NCBI GenBank assembly: GCA_902780785.1
Contig: CACZGS010000012.1
Coordinates: 1 to 64,000, forward strand
Reading direction: 5' to 3'
Source: Oscillospiraceae bacterium
GTDB taxonomy: Bacteria; Bacillota; Clostridia; Saccharofermentanales; Saccharofermentanaceae
Length of the DNA stretch: 64,000 bases
The notes under the pieces are model-generated. The model made no database searches. It was given only the letters and a program-made list of their open reading frames with translations, and was not told the DNA's origin. Positions 1 through 7,725 of this stretch are shown here, one piece after another. Numbering within the stretch: the first letter of the stretch is position 1; the number at the start of each line of letters is the position of its first letter. The position numbers and the translations under genes were made by a program.

Positions 1-151
1 AATCATATTCATTCCCAGAAAATATGTCTTTTTTATTGGTGTCATTATACTTAACCATATATAGAAAATTATGCGGATGAACTAGCAAAAATAGAACATT
101 TAAAATAGGAGAGACAACAAAGGAAGAATTTTACACAACGGTGAGACGCAA

Positions 152-1297
152 ATGCCCGATGGTCGTTACAGATTCAAGTACACTGATTCGACTGGCAAAG
201 TTCGAGCTGTATATAGTTATAGACTAGATCGACACGAAAGAATGCCCAAGGATCCCAAAAAGCGTGGACCTTCGATAAGGGAACTTGAACACCAGGTTCA
301 AGCGGATTTGTTCGATAAAATTATACCTTGTGGCGGCAATCTGACTGTTCTGGAATTAGCCGAGAAGTATATAGCGACTAAGACCAATGTCAGATACACC
401 ACCCGAAAAGGATACAAGACCGTTATCAACATCCTTAAGAAAGATGAGTTTGGGAGTTTAAGAATCGATAAGGTTCGGCAATCTGATGCAAAACTGTGGC
501 TTATCAAACTTCAACAGCGAGATGGTAGAGGATACAGTTCTATTCATTCTATAAGAGGCGTTTTAAGACCAGCATTTCAATTGGCGGTTGATGATGACTA
601 TATCCGAAAGAACCCATTCAGTTTTCAAGTCGTCGAAGTCATTGTTAATAATAGTGTAAGAAGAGAAGCTATTAGCCGTGATGTTGAGCGTAAGTTCTTA
701 AAATTCGTCAAAGAGGATCCGCATTTCAGTCAGTTCTACGAAGGAGTATATATCCTTTTTAAGACAGGGATGAGAATCTCTGAGTTTTGCGGATTGACAA
801 TAACCGATATTGACTTCGAAGAACACTCAATCAATATCGACCATCAACTTATGTATAAAGGATCTAACGGTTTCTATATTCAAAAGACCAAGACCGAATG
901 TGGTACTAGAGTCATCCCTATGACACCAGACGTTGAAGAGTGTTTCAGAAAAATCATCGAGAATAGGAATCCACCCAAAAACGAACCTATTATTGATGGT
1001 AAAACTGGGTTTCTTTACTTCGATTCAAACGGTAAGGTAATGTATTCACTGCATTGGGAAAAGCGATTCCAACACATCAGGGATAAATACAACAGCATAT
1101 ATAAAGTTCCTCTTCCAGTGATTACTCCTCATGTTTGCAGACACACATATTGCTCGAACATGGCAAAATCAGGAATGAATCCTAAGACTTTGCAGTATCT
1201 TATGGGACACGCCGATATCAGCGTCACTCTAAATACCTATACTCATGTCAGTTTTGAAGATGTCCGAGCAGAAGTTACTCAACTTGGTATTGTGTAA
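152..1297 (+). CDS. int: Tn916-family tyrosine integrase, start uncertain
   Basis: Site-specific recombinase that would excise and integrate the adjoining element. The catalytic set is complete: Arg208 in TGMRISEF, Lys in the IQKTKTE hairpin near 245-247, His327 and Arg330 in PHVCRHT, His353 in LMGH, and nucleophile Tyr363 in NTYTHV. A SAM-like core-binding domain occupies about residues 65-165. The first ATG is 152, but the same frame runs back to a TAA at 101-103, and its codons 104-151 spell RRDNKGRILHNGETQ, the conserved opening of the Tn916 Int arm-binding domain. No ATG, GTG or TTG lies in that stretch, so either a rare start (for example ATT 128) is used or the original start has been lost. 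Confident family, uncertain activity. Confidence 0.9.
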   Translation: MPDGRYRFKYTDSTGKVRAVYSYRLDRHERMPKDPKKRGPSIRELEHQVQADLFDKIIPCGGNLTVLELAEKYIATKTNVRYTTRKGYKTVINILKKDEFGSLRIDKVRQSDAKLWLIKLQQRDGRGYSSIHSIRGVLRPAFQLAVDDDYIRKNPFSFQVVEVIVNNSVRREAISRDVERKFLKFVKEDPHFSQFYEGVYILFKTGMRISEFCGLTITDIDFEEHSINIDHQLMYKGSNGFYIQKTKTECGTRVIPMTPDVEECFRKIIENRNPPKNEPIIDGKTGFLYFDSNGKVMYSLHWEKRFQHIRDKYNSIYKVPLPVITPHVCRHTYCSNMAKSGMNPKTLQYLMGHADISVTLNTYTHVSFEDVRAEVTQLGIV

Positions 1298-1363
1298 AAT
1301 CGCACGAAATAGTTTAATGGTATTTGGTTTAACGACTTATGTACCCGATACGTATAAAAACCG

Positions 1364-1397
1364 CGGGTTCAAAACTCAAAATTTGAACCCGTTTTTG
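1364..1397 (+). terminator. intrinsic terminator after integrase
   Basis: A 10-bp perfect stem (1364-1373 with 1382-1391, arms CGGGTTCAAA/TTTGAACCCG, 8-nt loop) is followed directly by TTTTT. It ends the integrase transcript 67 bp past its stop codon. Confidence 0.85.
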
Positions 1398-1520
1398 AAC
1401 CTTTTTCGGAATATGATAAGTGAAAATACACTACGATAAGTGATTTTTGCTGAATTAAAAAAAGCCGTATAAACCCAATAAAATCAAGTATTTCGTAGTA
1501 AAACGTCACGAATCGTAATT

Positions 1521-1982
1521 ATGATAAAAGTATTATTTGTATGTCACGGCAACATCTGCCGCTCAACAATGGCGCAGTCCATGTTCCAGGATATGGTCAA
1601 TAAAAAAGGGCTCTCGGACCGCTTTGAGATCGACTCTGCCGCAACGAGCCGCGAGGAGATCGGCAACGGCCCTCACTACGGAACCGTCAGCAAGCTCCGC
1701 TCCGTCGGCATTCCCGTGATCCCTCACCGCGCACGCCAGATGACACGCGCCGACTATGAGCATTACGATTACCTGATCGGCATGGATTCTTACAACATCT
1801 CCAACATGACGCGCCTTGCAGGCGGCGATCCCGACGGCAAGATCTACCAGCTCCTGACCTTTGCCGGAAGCAGCCGCAGCATCGCGGATCCCTGGTATAC
1901 CGATAATTTCGATGAGACATATGACGACCTGGTTGAGGGCCTTAACGCCTTCATGCGGTTCCTTGTCAAAAAGGGCATCTGA
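1521..1982 (+). CDS. low-molecular-weight protein tyrosine phosphatase
   Basis: Cytoplasmic phosphatase of the LMW-PTP/arsenate reductase fold, hydrolysing phosphotyrosine. The P-loop CHGNICRS (Cys8, Arg14, Ser15) and the general-acid loop DPWYTDNFDETYDDL (Asp123) are intact, and 153 residues is normal for the family. No SD precedes ATG 1521, and the sequence just upstream belongs to the integrated element, so its original promoter may have been displaced. It ends 12 bp before the next gene, in the same direction. Confidence 0.93.
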   Translation: MIKVLFVCHGNICRSTMAQSMFQDMVNKKGLSDRFEIDSAATSREEIGNGPHYGTVSKLRSVGIPVIPHRARQMTRADYEHYDYLIGMDSYNISNMTRLAGGDPDGKIYQLLTFAGSSRSIADPWYTDNFDETYDDLVEGLNAFMRFLVKKGI

Positions 1983-1988
1983 TATAAT
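1983..1988 (+). promoter_or_regulatory. extended -10 six bases before an ATG
   Basis: TATAAT at 1983-1988 preceded by TG (TGATATAAT, an extended -10), six bases before ATG 1995. With normal -10 to start-site distance, transcription would begin at or next to the A of the start codon, giving a leaderless mRNA. No SD is present for 1995. The -35 is poor. Confidence 0.45.
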
Positions 1989-1994
1989 TCGCTT

Positions 1995-2960
1995 ATGATA
2001 CTTGTTTACTGGCTCGTTTTAGTTAATCTCGCTGCCTTCATCCTGTACGGCTACGATAAGTCGTGCGCGAAAAAGAACAAGCGCCGTATACCCGAGAAGA
2101 CCCTTCTCTTCTGGGCCTGGATCGGAGGCTCTGTCGGCGCCTTCCTGGGCATGAGATTCTTCCACCATAAAACGCTGAAGGCAAAGTTCTTCGTAGTTCC
2201 CGTCCTGATGGTCGTGGAGATAATCATCTGCGTCATCTGCCTCTATCAGAACTACCACCTTGTCACGACTGATTACGAGGTCGATCTTGGCATTCCTTCC
2301 GAAGTCACCATCGTTCAGGTATCCGACCTTCACAACCAGTTCTTCGGAATCAATCAGTCAACTCTGCTCAAGCGCATCAAGGAAGCTGACCCTGACATCA
2401 TCTTCATCACAGGCGACGTCGTCGATAAGACGCATACTAATTTCGCGATCTCAGAAGACTTCATCGAAGGTGCAGTAAAGATTGCGCCCGTCTATTACAT
2501 TACGGGCAATCACGAGGTGTGGATCGGCGATAAGAAGATGTCTCCTTTCTACGAGAAGATGCGCTCTCTGGGCGTCATCTTCCTTGACGACACATATGTT
2601 GATATGGGCGATTATATTCTTGCCGGCATCGGCGACAGCTCACTTACTTCGTTCGTGGCTTATCCGCCTTTCGACGATTCGAAGCCGGTCGTTATGCTCG
2701 CGCACGAGCCGCAGTTCTCTGAGCTCTATAAGAAGCTCGGTGCCGACCTCGTCTTAACCGGTCATTACCACGGCGGACAGATAATAATTCCGGGCGTTGG
2801 CGGCTTCGTCTCACCCGAATACGAGATCTTCCCCAAGATGTATGAAGGATGCAACGACATCGACGGCATGCAGCTGGTCATCTCCAGAGGCCTCGGCAAC
2901 AGTGTCCTGCCCGTTCGAATCAACAACTATCCTGAATTGGTGGTAGTGAAGGTTCGCTGA
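1995..2960 (+). CDS. DUF1294 membrane domain fused to calcineurin-like metallophosphoesterase
   Basis: Two families joined in one 321-residue protein. Residues 1-85 match DUF1294: a first membrane helix, YDKSCAKKNKRRIPE, then IGGSVGAFLGMRFFHHKT and a further helix. Residues 100-320 form a YkuE/YaeI-type metallophosphoesterase with metal ligands in SDLHNQ (Asp111, His113), GDVVD (Asp141), GNHE (172-174), AHEP (His237) and GHYHGGQ (257-259). The phosphoesterase would face outward if the helices insert as usual; YkuE-like enzymes act on lipid or wall phosphate, substrate here unknown. No SD is visible. Both halves are usually separate genes. Confidence 0.9.
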   Translation: MILVYWLVLVNLAAFILYGYDKSCAKKNKRRIPEKTLLFWAWIGGSVGAFLGMRFFHHKTLKAKFFVVPVLMVVEIIICVICLYQNYHLVTTDYEVDLGIPSEVTIVQVSDLHNQFFGINQSTLLKRIKEADPDIIFITGDVVDKTHTNFAISEDFIEGAVKIAPVYYITGNHEVWIGDKKMSPFYEKMRSLGVIFLDDTYVDMGDYILAGIGDSSLTSFVAYPPFDDSKPVVMLAHEPQFSELYKKLGADLVLTGHYHGGQIIIPGVGGFVSPEYEIFPKMYEGCNDIDGMQLVISRGLGNSVLPVRINNYPELVVVKVR

Positions 2961-2988
2961 GATAAGCTCGGACATTGAAAGCCCAAAA

Positions 2989-3029
2989 TTCACTACAAAA
3001 GTCATGCAGCGCCGTACTTTTGTAGTGAA
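2989..3029. repeat. 14-bp perfect inverted repeat
   Basis: TTCACTACAAAAGT (2989-3002) pairs with ACTTTTGTAGTGAA (3016-3029) across a 13-nt loop, 28 bp after the phosphoesterase stop. There is no T-run after it on the plus strand, so it is a poor classical terminator; it may stabilise the 3' end or be an insertion footprint. Confidence 0.6.
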
Positions 3030-3111
3030 AAACAGATCAACATCCCCGTTTTTCACGATTTTTGTCACGCACTGCATGAATTTTTGCGTGAATTTTTGAG
3101 TGTATTTATTT

Positions 3112-3154
3112 CTGTTCGGCAAATGTTCGGCCATGCCGAACAAATGCCGAACAG
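3112..3154. promoter_or_regulatory. four-copy TGTTCGGC operator-like array
   Basis: Two direct copies of TGTTCGGC (3113-3120, 3124-3131) face two inverted copies GCCGAACA (3135-3142, 3146-3153). Both pairs have an 11-bp period, one helical turn, and the whole 43-bp block is nearly palindromic about 3133. It lies about 70 bp upstream of the carboxylesterase start. This geometry is typical of co-operative repressor or activator binding; the regulator is unknown. Confidence 0.55.
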
Positions 3155-3210
3155 ATTGAGCTGATTGAGCAAAACGCCTGTCCCCGTTGCGCCCCATATC
3201 TCCGACATGT

Positions 3211-3216
3211 TAAAAT
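3211..3216 (+). promoter_or_regulatory. extended -10 six bases before an ATG
   Basis: TAAAAT at 3211-3216 with a TG extension (TGTTAAAAT), six bases before ATG 3223 and an 18-bp spacer from a weak TTGCGC at 3187. The spacing predicts a leaderless transcript; no SD precedes the gene. Confidence 0.4.
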
Positions 3217-3222
3217 TTCTTT

Positions 3223-4569
3223 ATGAATTACGCCAGAACAGTCGCAACTGAATATGGTCTTGTAAGAGGCATCGTCAAGGACGGGTGTCATGAATATCTC
3301 GGCATCCCTTACGCAGCGCCTCCGGTGGGCGATCTGGCATTTAAGCATCCTATCCCTCCCGAACCCTGGAACGGCATTCTGGACGCTGTCAGAGGCCCTA
3401 TAAGCCCTGTTCAGGGCACAGGCCGCTCCACCATCGAACTAGACGGCAGGGACTGCCTGTACTTAAACGTCTTCGTACCTGAAGACATTGAGCCCGGTGC
3501 GCCCGTTATGGTGTGGTTCTATGGCGGATCTTATGCCAACGGCGGTGTCGGCCGCATGAGCGAGGACTCCGATGAGCTCTCCTACGACATGGCGAGGATC
3601 GCCAGAGAAACAAAAACTGTCTGCGTTAACTTCAACTACCGTCTGAATCTTGAAGGCTTTTTGAACCTTCATTTCCTGGATAAGAATTTCGATCAAAACA
3701 ACGGTCTTTTCGATCAGATCCTGGCATTAAAATTCGTCCGCAATAACATCCACCGCTTCGGCGGAAACGCTGATAACATCACGATCTTCGGACAGAGCGC
3801 GGGTGCCGCGTGCATGCTCGTTCTGATGGGCAATAAGGAGACTTCAGGCCTGTTCGACAAGGCTATCGTCCAGTCGGCGTGCGTCGATTCTTTCTGGACC
3901 GAGAAGCAGAGCCAGCGCCTCACCTACAAGTATCTTAAGTTCCTGGACGTCAGTCCCTCCGAACTGGGCCGCCTCAAAGACATTTCCATCGATAAGGTCC
4001 ACGAGGCAAACCGCCTGCTCAAAAAGCTCGTCCTCCGCGACGGCAATTCAAACTGCTGTTTCTCGCCCGTTATCGACGGTGTCACCATTCCTGACAGGCC
4101 CGGTGAGATGGCAAAAAAGTTTTCGAAGCCTGTCCTGATCGGCACGACAAGCCAAGAGGGCGACCTGTTCGTCAAGAATATTCCGAATATCGCACTCCCG
4201 CTCGCCGCTTTCTGGTTCAAGTTTAAGTTCAAGCCCGGAAAAGGCGCGCACCGCTTCATGGCAGACGACTTTACCGCGACGTTCTACAGGGAGCCTGCGT
4301 ACGACATTGCGCGCAACATGGCGGGCGACGCGTGGGTCTACGAATACCGTTACCAGACGCCCAACATGCTTAAAGCGCAGTCCGGCTGCTGCCACGCATG
4401 TGAGCTGCCGCTGCTGTTCGGCAAGTCCAACGCATATATCAACATCGACGATCCCGTCTCCCAGCGCGTCGGCGAAAAGCTCCGCGAGATCTGGGGCGAA
4501 TTTGCCTGGAACGGATCCCTCTCATGGAAGAAATTCAAGGTCGACGGAGAGGTAAAGGGCATCGACTGA
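3223..4569 (+). CDS. type-B carboxylesterase
   Basis: Alpha/beta hydrolase of the COesterase family, hydrolysing carboxylic esters. Family landmarks in order: GIPYAAPPVGDLAF (27-40), DCLYLNVF (77-84), the oxyanion region FYGGSY, nucleophile elbow FGQSAGAA (Ser192), acidic residue in TTSQEGD (about Glu312), and catalytic His391 in CCHACELPLLFG. At 448 residues it is somewhat shorter than the roughly 490-510 usual for bacterial members. No signal peptide is seen, so it is probably cytoplasmic. It stands alone, bounded by the repeat array upstream and a terminator downstream. The natural substrate cannot be told. Confidence 0.92.
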   Translation: MNYARTVATEYGLVRGIVKDGCHEYLGIPYAAPPVGDLAFKHPIPPEPWNGILDAVRGPISPVQGTGRSTIELDGRDCLYLNVFVPEDIEPGAPVMVWFYGGSYANGGVGRMSEDSDELSYDMARIARETKTVCVNFNYRLNLEGFLNLHFLDKNFDQNNGLFDQILALKFVRNNIHRFGGNADNITIFGQSAGAACMLVLMGNKETSGLFDKAIVQSACVDSFWTEKQSQRLTYKYLKFLDVSPSELGRLKDISIDKVHEANRLLKKLVLRDGNSNCCFSPVIDGVTIPDRPGEMAKKFSKPVLIGTTSQEGDLFVKNIPNIALPLAAFWFKFKFKPGKGAHRFMADDFTATFYREPAYDIARNMAGDAWVYEYRYQTPNMLKAQSGCCHACELPLLFGKSNAYINIDDPVSQRVGEKLREIWGEFAWNGSLSWKKFKVDGEVKGID

Positions 4570-4603
4570 GGACGCGATCCCAACCCCAAAAATGCATTAA
4601 TAG

Positions 4604-4634
4604 AGCGGTTTAACATTGTTAAAACCGCTTTTTT
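4604..4634 (+). terminator. intrinsic terminator
   Basis: Stem AGCGGTTT/AAAACCGCT around an AT-rich loop followed by T6, 35 bp after the carboxylesterase stop. Confidence 0.8.
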
Positions 4635-4659
4635 CGACACTTACGCCGCAAAGTGTAGG

Positions 4660-4687
4660 TTACAACCCTATTCCCCTCTAGTATAAT
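4660..4687 (+). promoter_or_regulatory. promoter of the Rrf2 gene
   Basis: Perfect -10 TATAAT (4682-4687) with a weak -35 (TTACAA, 4660-4665) at 16 bp. Transcription would start near 4694, leaving a short leader with SD GGAGG at 4711-4715. Confidence 0.6.
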
Positions 4688-4721
4688 GGGTTTATTGAGA
4701 AATCCCTCACGGAGGACAGAT

Positions 4722-5135
4722 ATGGTTGTATCAACAAAAGGACGCTACGCGCTGCGCGTAATGATCGACATCGCTAAGTATGGCAAAGACGCTTATGTAA
4801 CTTTAAGCGGCATCGCTGAGAGACAGCACCTCTCGGAGAAGTACCTGGAGTCGATAATCAAGATGCTCGTGCAGAACGGTCTGGTCAAGGGCCTCCGCGG
4901 CAAGAATGGCGGCTACAAGCTCTCCCGTGATGCCAAGGATATAACTGCGTGGGACGTCATCTCTGTTACCGAGAACGATTTCTACGTTGTTGCATGCATG
5001 GATCCGAAGGCGCCGAAGTGCGACAGGATCAATTCATGCGTAACGCTTCCTATGTGGAAGGATTTCAGCGAGACAATGGAGAACTTCTTCAAGAAGTACA
5101 CGATCGCAGAGCTCGCCGAGAAAGAACAAGAATAA
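4722..5135 (+). CDS. Rrf2-family transcriptional regulator
   Basis: A 137-residue winged-helix repressor of the Rrf2/IscR/CymR family. The start is ATG 4722 because GGAGG (4711-4715) sits six bases ahead and the protein then opens with the family-typical MVVSTKGRYALR; the upstream in-frame ATG at 4686 lies inside the -10 element. LSEKYLESIIKMLVQNGLVKG is interrupted here as LSEKYLESIIKMLV then QNGLVKG, the recognition and wing region, followed by GKNGGYKLSR. A three-Cys set, C-x7-C-x5-C before LPMWKDF, falls where IscR carries its Fe-S ligands, so iron-sulfur or redox sensing is plausible but not proven. Confidence 0.92.
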   Translation: MVVSTKGRYALRVMIDIAKYGKDAYVTLSGIAERQHLSEKYLESIIKMLVQNGLVKGLRGKNGGYKLSRDAKDITAWDVISVTENDFYVVACMDPKAPKCDRINSCVTLPMWKDFSETMENFFKKYTIAELAEKEQE

Positions 5136-5165
5136 AGAACATTACCCGGTCGTTTTAGATATGAA

Positions 5166-5191
5166 AAAGGCGCTTCGTGATGAGCGCCTTT
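5166..5191. terminator. bidirectional terminator
   Basis: Stem AAAGGCGCT/AGCGCCTTT with an 8-nt loop lies between convergent genes. The minus strand continues into T5, so it serves the lipase operon best; the plus side has TTTCATTTT and serves the Rrf2 gene. Confidence 0.8.
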
Positions 5192-5230
5192 CATTTTGCC
5201 TGTTATTATTTCCGTTTACCGGAAAGACCC

Positions 5231-6571
5231 TTACAGTCCTCTCTCCTTCAAGCCCTGGACGAGGCTTACATAGAACTCTCTTATGTCGAAGCCGTCAATG
5301 TTCTCGCGGTTTAAGTCGATCATGTCGGCGTGCGAGATGCCGCGAAGACCGCGGTTGGTAAGGAATTTATAGTTGGGGCCCCACTGGAAGGATTCTTCGC
5401 CGACAAGGCCGTCGTTATAACCGTCGAAATGCTTGACGAAGTGATAGCTCATGTTCAAAGGGAACCTGCCGTTTACGGCGTGGTTCAGTTTAGAGCCGAA
5501 GCTCTGGGTGAAGATGTTGTCGAACTGGTATGCCATCGGCTCCATCTCTTTGTTGAGCTGCTCAACGCCTGCTTTTGTCAGATCGGTAACTGCCTTGATG
5601 AAGTCCGGATTGTTGTCGCCGGCGAGCTTCGCGCCCTTGTTATATGCGGCAGCTACGGTATTGCGAAGCTTCTCGGGAGCCTTGTTCATGAGGTATTCCG
5701 CGAATTCGCAGCCGTGGTGCGGCGTGTTGATCGTTGTAAGCGAAGCGACGTAAGGCGCCATGCCGAGCATTGAGACGCAGTATCTTGAATCAAGGCCGCC
5801 CTTACTGTGGGCGATGATGTTGACCTTCTCAGCGCCTGTCTCTTCAAGGCACTTCACGATGGCCTTCTTAAGCTGCATTGCGCATGTGTGGACGTCACCT
5901 GCGGATTCCTGGCCGCCGTAGTAGATCACAGCGCCGTTCTTGATGAGCTCGGCGGGTACACGGCCCCAGTAATTCAGGTGTTCGGAGTCACGGAAGAAAA
6001 CACCGTGGACCATGAGGATAGGATACTTGGTCTTGCAGACCTGCAGAGCCTTTCTCTCTTCATTTCTCCAGTAGCGCTGGCTCTCTTCACGGACTTCGCG
6101 TCCTGCGATCTTTACGATTACCGAGAGCGCGAAAAGATTGGCGATCGGGATCATGCCGCAGAATATACCGATAAGCCTCATCCTGATGCCGATCTGCTTT
6201 GATGTCAGATAGACGAAGATGATGCCGATCCAGAAATAGAGGTTCAAAAGGCCTAACGTGACGCACGCATATGTGATTATCGCGGGCCACCCCAGCTGCT
6301 CGTGGAAGAAAAGCGATGCGATGAATACCGGTACCACAACAAGCAGCGTGAACGGGAATACCGACAATATGGTGTTGCCGTAGGAACAGACCTTAAGCCT
6401 GAATCCCGCAATGCCCTTGGCGTAAAAACCCGGCAGGATGAATGCCAGCACAGCCAAAGCTACTGTCAGTGCTATGAACCAGTAGCTGAACTGATATAGA
6501 AATGTGGACAGGCATGCTGCGGTAATGAAGATGCCGTCTAATACTTTTATCGCAGGTCTCTCTTTAAACAT
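5231..6571 (-). CDS. membrane-anchored lipase-like alpha/beta hydrolase
   Basis: About four membrane helices fill residues 10-155, followed by a triacylglycerol-lipase-like hydrolase: PILMVHGVFF (oxyanion region, about 184-193), nucleophile elbow IIAHSKGGLDSRY (Ser256), INTPHHG, a candidate Asp in DGYNDGLVG and His in GISHADM. The elbow resembles that of family I lipases (HSQGG). SD GAGGTG lies nine bases before ATG 6571. The gene follows the TPR gene of the Bat-type operon by only 35 bp with no terminator between, so it is probably the last gene of that operon; a link to envelope lipid is inferred. Confidence 0.85.
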   Translation of the reverse strand: MFKERPAIKVLDGIFITAACLSTFLYQFSYWFIALTVALAVLAFILPGFYAKGIAGFRLKVCSYGNTILSVFPFTLLVVVPVFIASLFFHEQLGWPAIITYACVTLGLLNLYFWIGIIFVYLTSKQIGIRMRLIGIFCGMIPIANLFALSVIVKIAGREVREESQRYWRNEERKALQVCKTKYPILMVHGVFFRDSEHLNYWGRVPAELIKNGAVIYYGGQESAGDVHTCAMQLKKAIVKCLEETGAEKVNIIAHSKGGLDSRYCVSMLGMAPYVASLTTINTPHHGCEFAEYLMNKAPEKLRNTVAAAYNKGAKLAGDNNPDFIKAVTDLTKAGVEQLNKEMEPMAYQFDNIFTQSFGSKLNHAVNGRFPLNMSYHFVKHFDGYNDGLVGEESFQWGPNYKFLTNRGLRGISHADMIDLNRENIDGFDIREFYVSLVQGLKERGL

Positions 6572-6606
6572 TCAAGAGTCACCTCTTTTTCGAAATATAT
6601 AGATGA

Positions 6607-7722
6607 TTACCAGGTTGCGGAGTCGCCGTAGTTATACTCGTTCTTGCCGGTGTCATTGCCACCGCCGCCGCCGGTACGCTCCTGGTTGCCTCGGTTCTGG
6701 ATGTCGCGGATCCTGTCGGCAGGAGACTTGGTCGGCTCGGGCTGACCATCTAAAGGTTTGTCGCCGCCGCCACCGCCGTCACCGTCACCGGGCGTAGGCG
6801 TAGGCGTGCCCGTTCCTTCACCGCCGGGTGTAGGTGTGGGCGTACCTGTTCCTTCACCGCTAGGTGTCGGTGTAGGTGTGCCTTGATCACCACCGGGTGT
6901 CGGTGTGGGTGTTCCTGTTTCTCCGACACCGGTGGGCGTAGGTGTGTTCTGATCACCGCCGGGTGTGGGCGTAGGTGTCTCACCGCCAAGGGTAGGTGTA
7001 GGACTGCTGGAAATAGAAGGCGTAGGTGACGTCTCACCGCCCGGTGTGGGTGTCGGTGTTGCCGAAGGAGTAGGTAAGCCATTATCTGACGGTGTAGGCG
7101 TAGGTGAAGGCGAAGGTGTCTCAGTTGCATCGCCGTCCGGCTTGGATGTCGGTGTGGGCGTCGGTGTACCGCCTTCAGGATCAGGTGTAGGAGTAGGAGA
7201 CGGCGTCGGTGTAGGCGTCGGATCCGGATTCTCGTACTGGTTCTTGAGCTCTTCTATGAAGTTGTTGATCTCGTTATAGAGCTTCTGGGCAGCATAGTAG
7301 TGACCGTCGTTATTCGGGGTCGCGCAGTCCTTCTCTGAGAGGATGGACTTGGCTGTCTCGCAGATCTCGATAGTCTCCTTATAGTTATCCTTATTGATCT
7401 TCTTTATATCGATAGGCTTAACGTAAGAAAGTGCGTAGTTTACTCTGATCTTGCAGTCGTAGGGATCGCCGGGCTTAACGTTTAAAGCGGACTGGTATTC
7501 CTGCTTAGCCTTCTGGTAATCACCCAGCTGGAAGTAGACATTACCTCTGTTGAAGTGGTTGATATAAGGCTGCGTGAAGCCTAAGAAACCTAATTCGTTC
7601 TGCTGGTAAACGCCGGCACCGTATCTCTCGATGAGCTTTCTGTTGCCATAGTAATTCAGCACTAAGATTCCGAGGAGAAGTGCCGTAACGAGCCAGACTG
7701 CAATTGCTATCTTCTTAGCCAT
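6607..7722 (-). CDS. BatC-like TPR protein with long Pro/Thr-rich repeat tail
   Basis: An N-terminal membrane helix (about 5-25) is followed by a TPR-type helical repeat (about 52-90, [19 protein letters not shown]) and a low-complexity region from about 167 to 325 made of PTPTP and PGG/GEGTG units, then a Gly/Asn-rich end. The position after two vWA genes matches BatC of Bat operons. The Pro/Thr tail is unusual for BatC and probably forms an extended, perhaps glycosylated or wall-spanning segment. SD GAGGAGG precedes ATG 7722. Confidence 0.8.
   Translation of the reverse strand: MAKKIAIAVWLVTALLLGILVLNYYGNRKLIERYGAGVYQQNELGFLGFTQPYINHFNRGNVYFQLGDYQKAKQEYQSALNVKPGDPYDCKIRVNYALSYVKPIDIKKINKDNYKETIEICETAKSILSEKDCATPNNDGHYYAAQKLYNEINNFIEELKNQYENPDPTPTPTPSPTPTPDPEGGTPTPTPTSKPDGDATETPSPSPTPTPSDNGLPTPSATPTPTPGGETSPTPSISSSPTPTLGGETPTPTPGGDQNTPTPTGVGETGTPTPTPGGDQGTPTPTPSGEGTGTPTPTPGGEGTGTPTPTPGDGDGGGGGDKPLDGQPEPTKSPADRIRDIQNRGNQERTGGGGGNDTGKNEYNYGDSATW
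6780..7225. repeat. low-complexity tandem repeats coding PTPTP/PGG
   Basis: Degenerate GGTGTNGGNGT repeats, on the plus strand, encode the Pro/Thr/Gly tail of the TPR protein. Such tracts often vary in copy number between strains. Confidence 0.85.
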
Positions 7723-7725
7723 ACG

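Larger units (their letters stand above)
1..1500. mobile_element. right end of a Tn916-like integrative element (partial)
   Basis: The window opens inside what looks like the integrase end of an integrative element. The only gene seen is a Tn916-family tyrosine recombinase; it uses AGA/ATA/TTA codons much more than the genes after 1521, which suggests foreign origin. The first 150 bases are AT-rich with no long reading frame and no recognisable excisionase. The element boundary is inferred to lie between the terminator near 1397 and the phosphatase start at 1521; I could not identify the att core because the other end is outside the window. Confidence 0.5.

Noticed and set aside
1340..1397. 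tRNA 3'-end-like sequence (GGGTTCAAA...) as an attachment site
   Set aside because: The sequence is fully explained by the terminator stem and no cloverleaf can be formed.
3121..3154. LexA (SOS) box
   Set aside because: The GAAC/GTTC halves do not have the CGAAC-N4-GTTCG spacing; phased octamers fit better.
6965..7279. Plus-strand Gly/Val-repeat frame opposite the TPR gene
   Set aside because: It is the antisense of the PTPTP repeat, with no SD.
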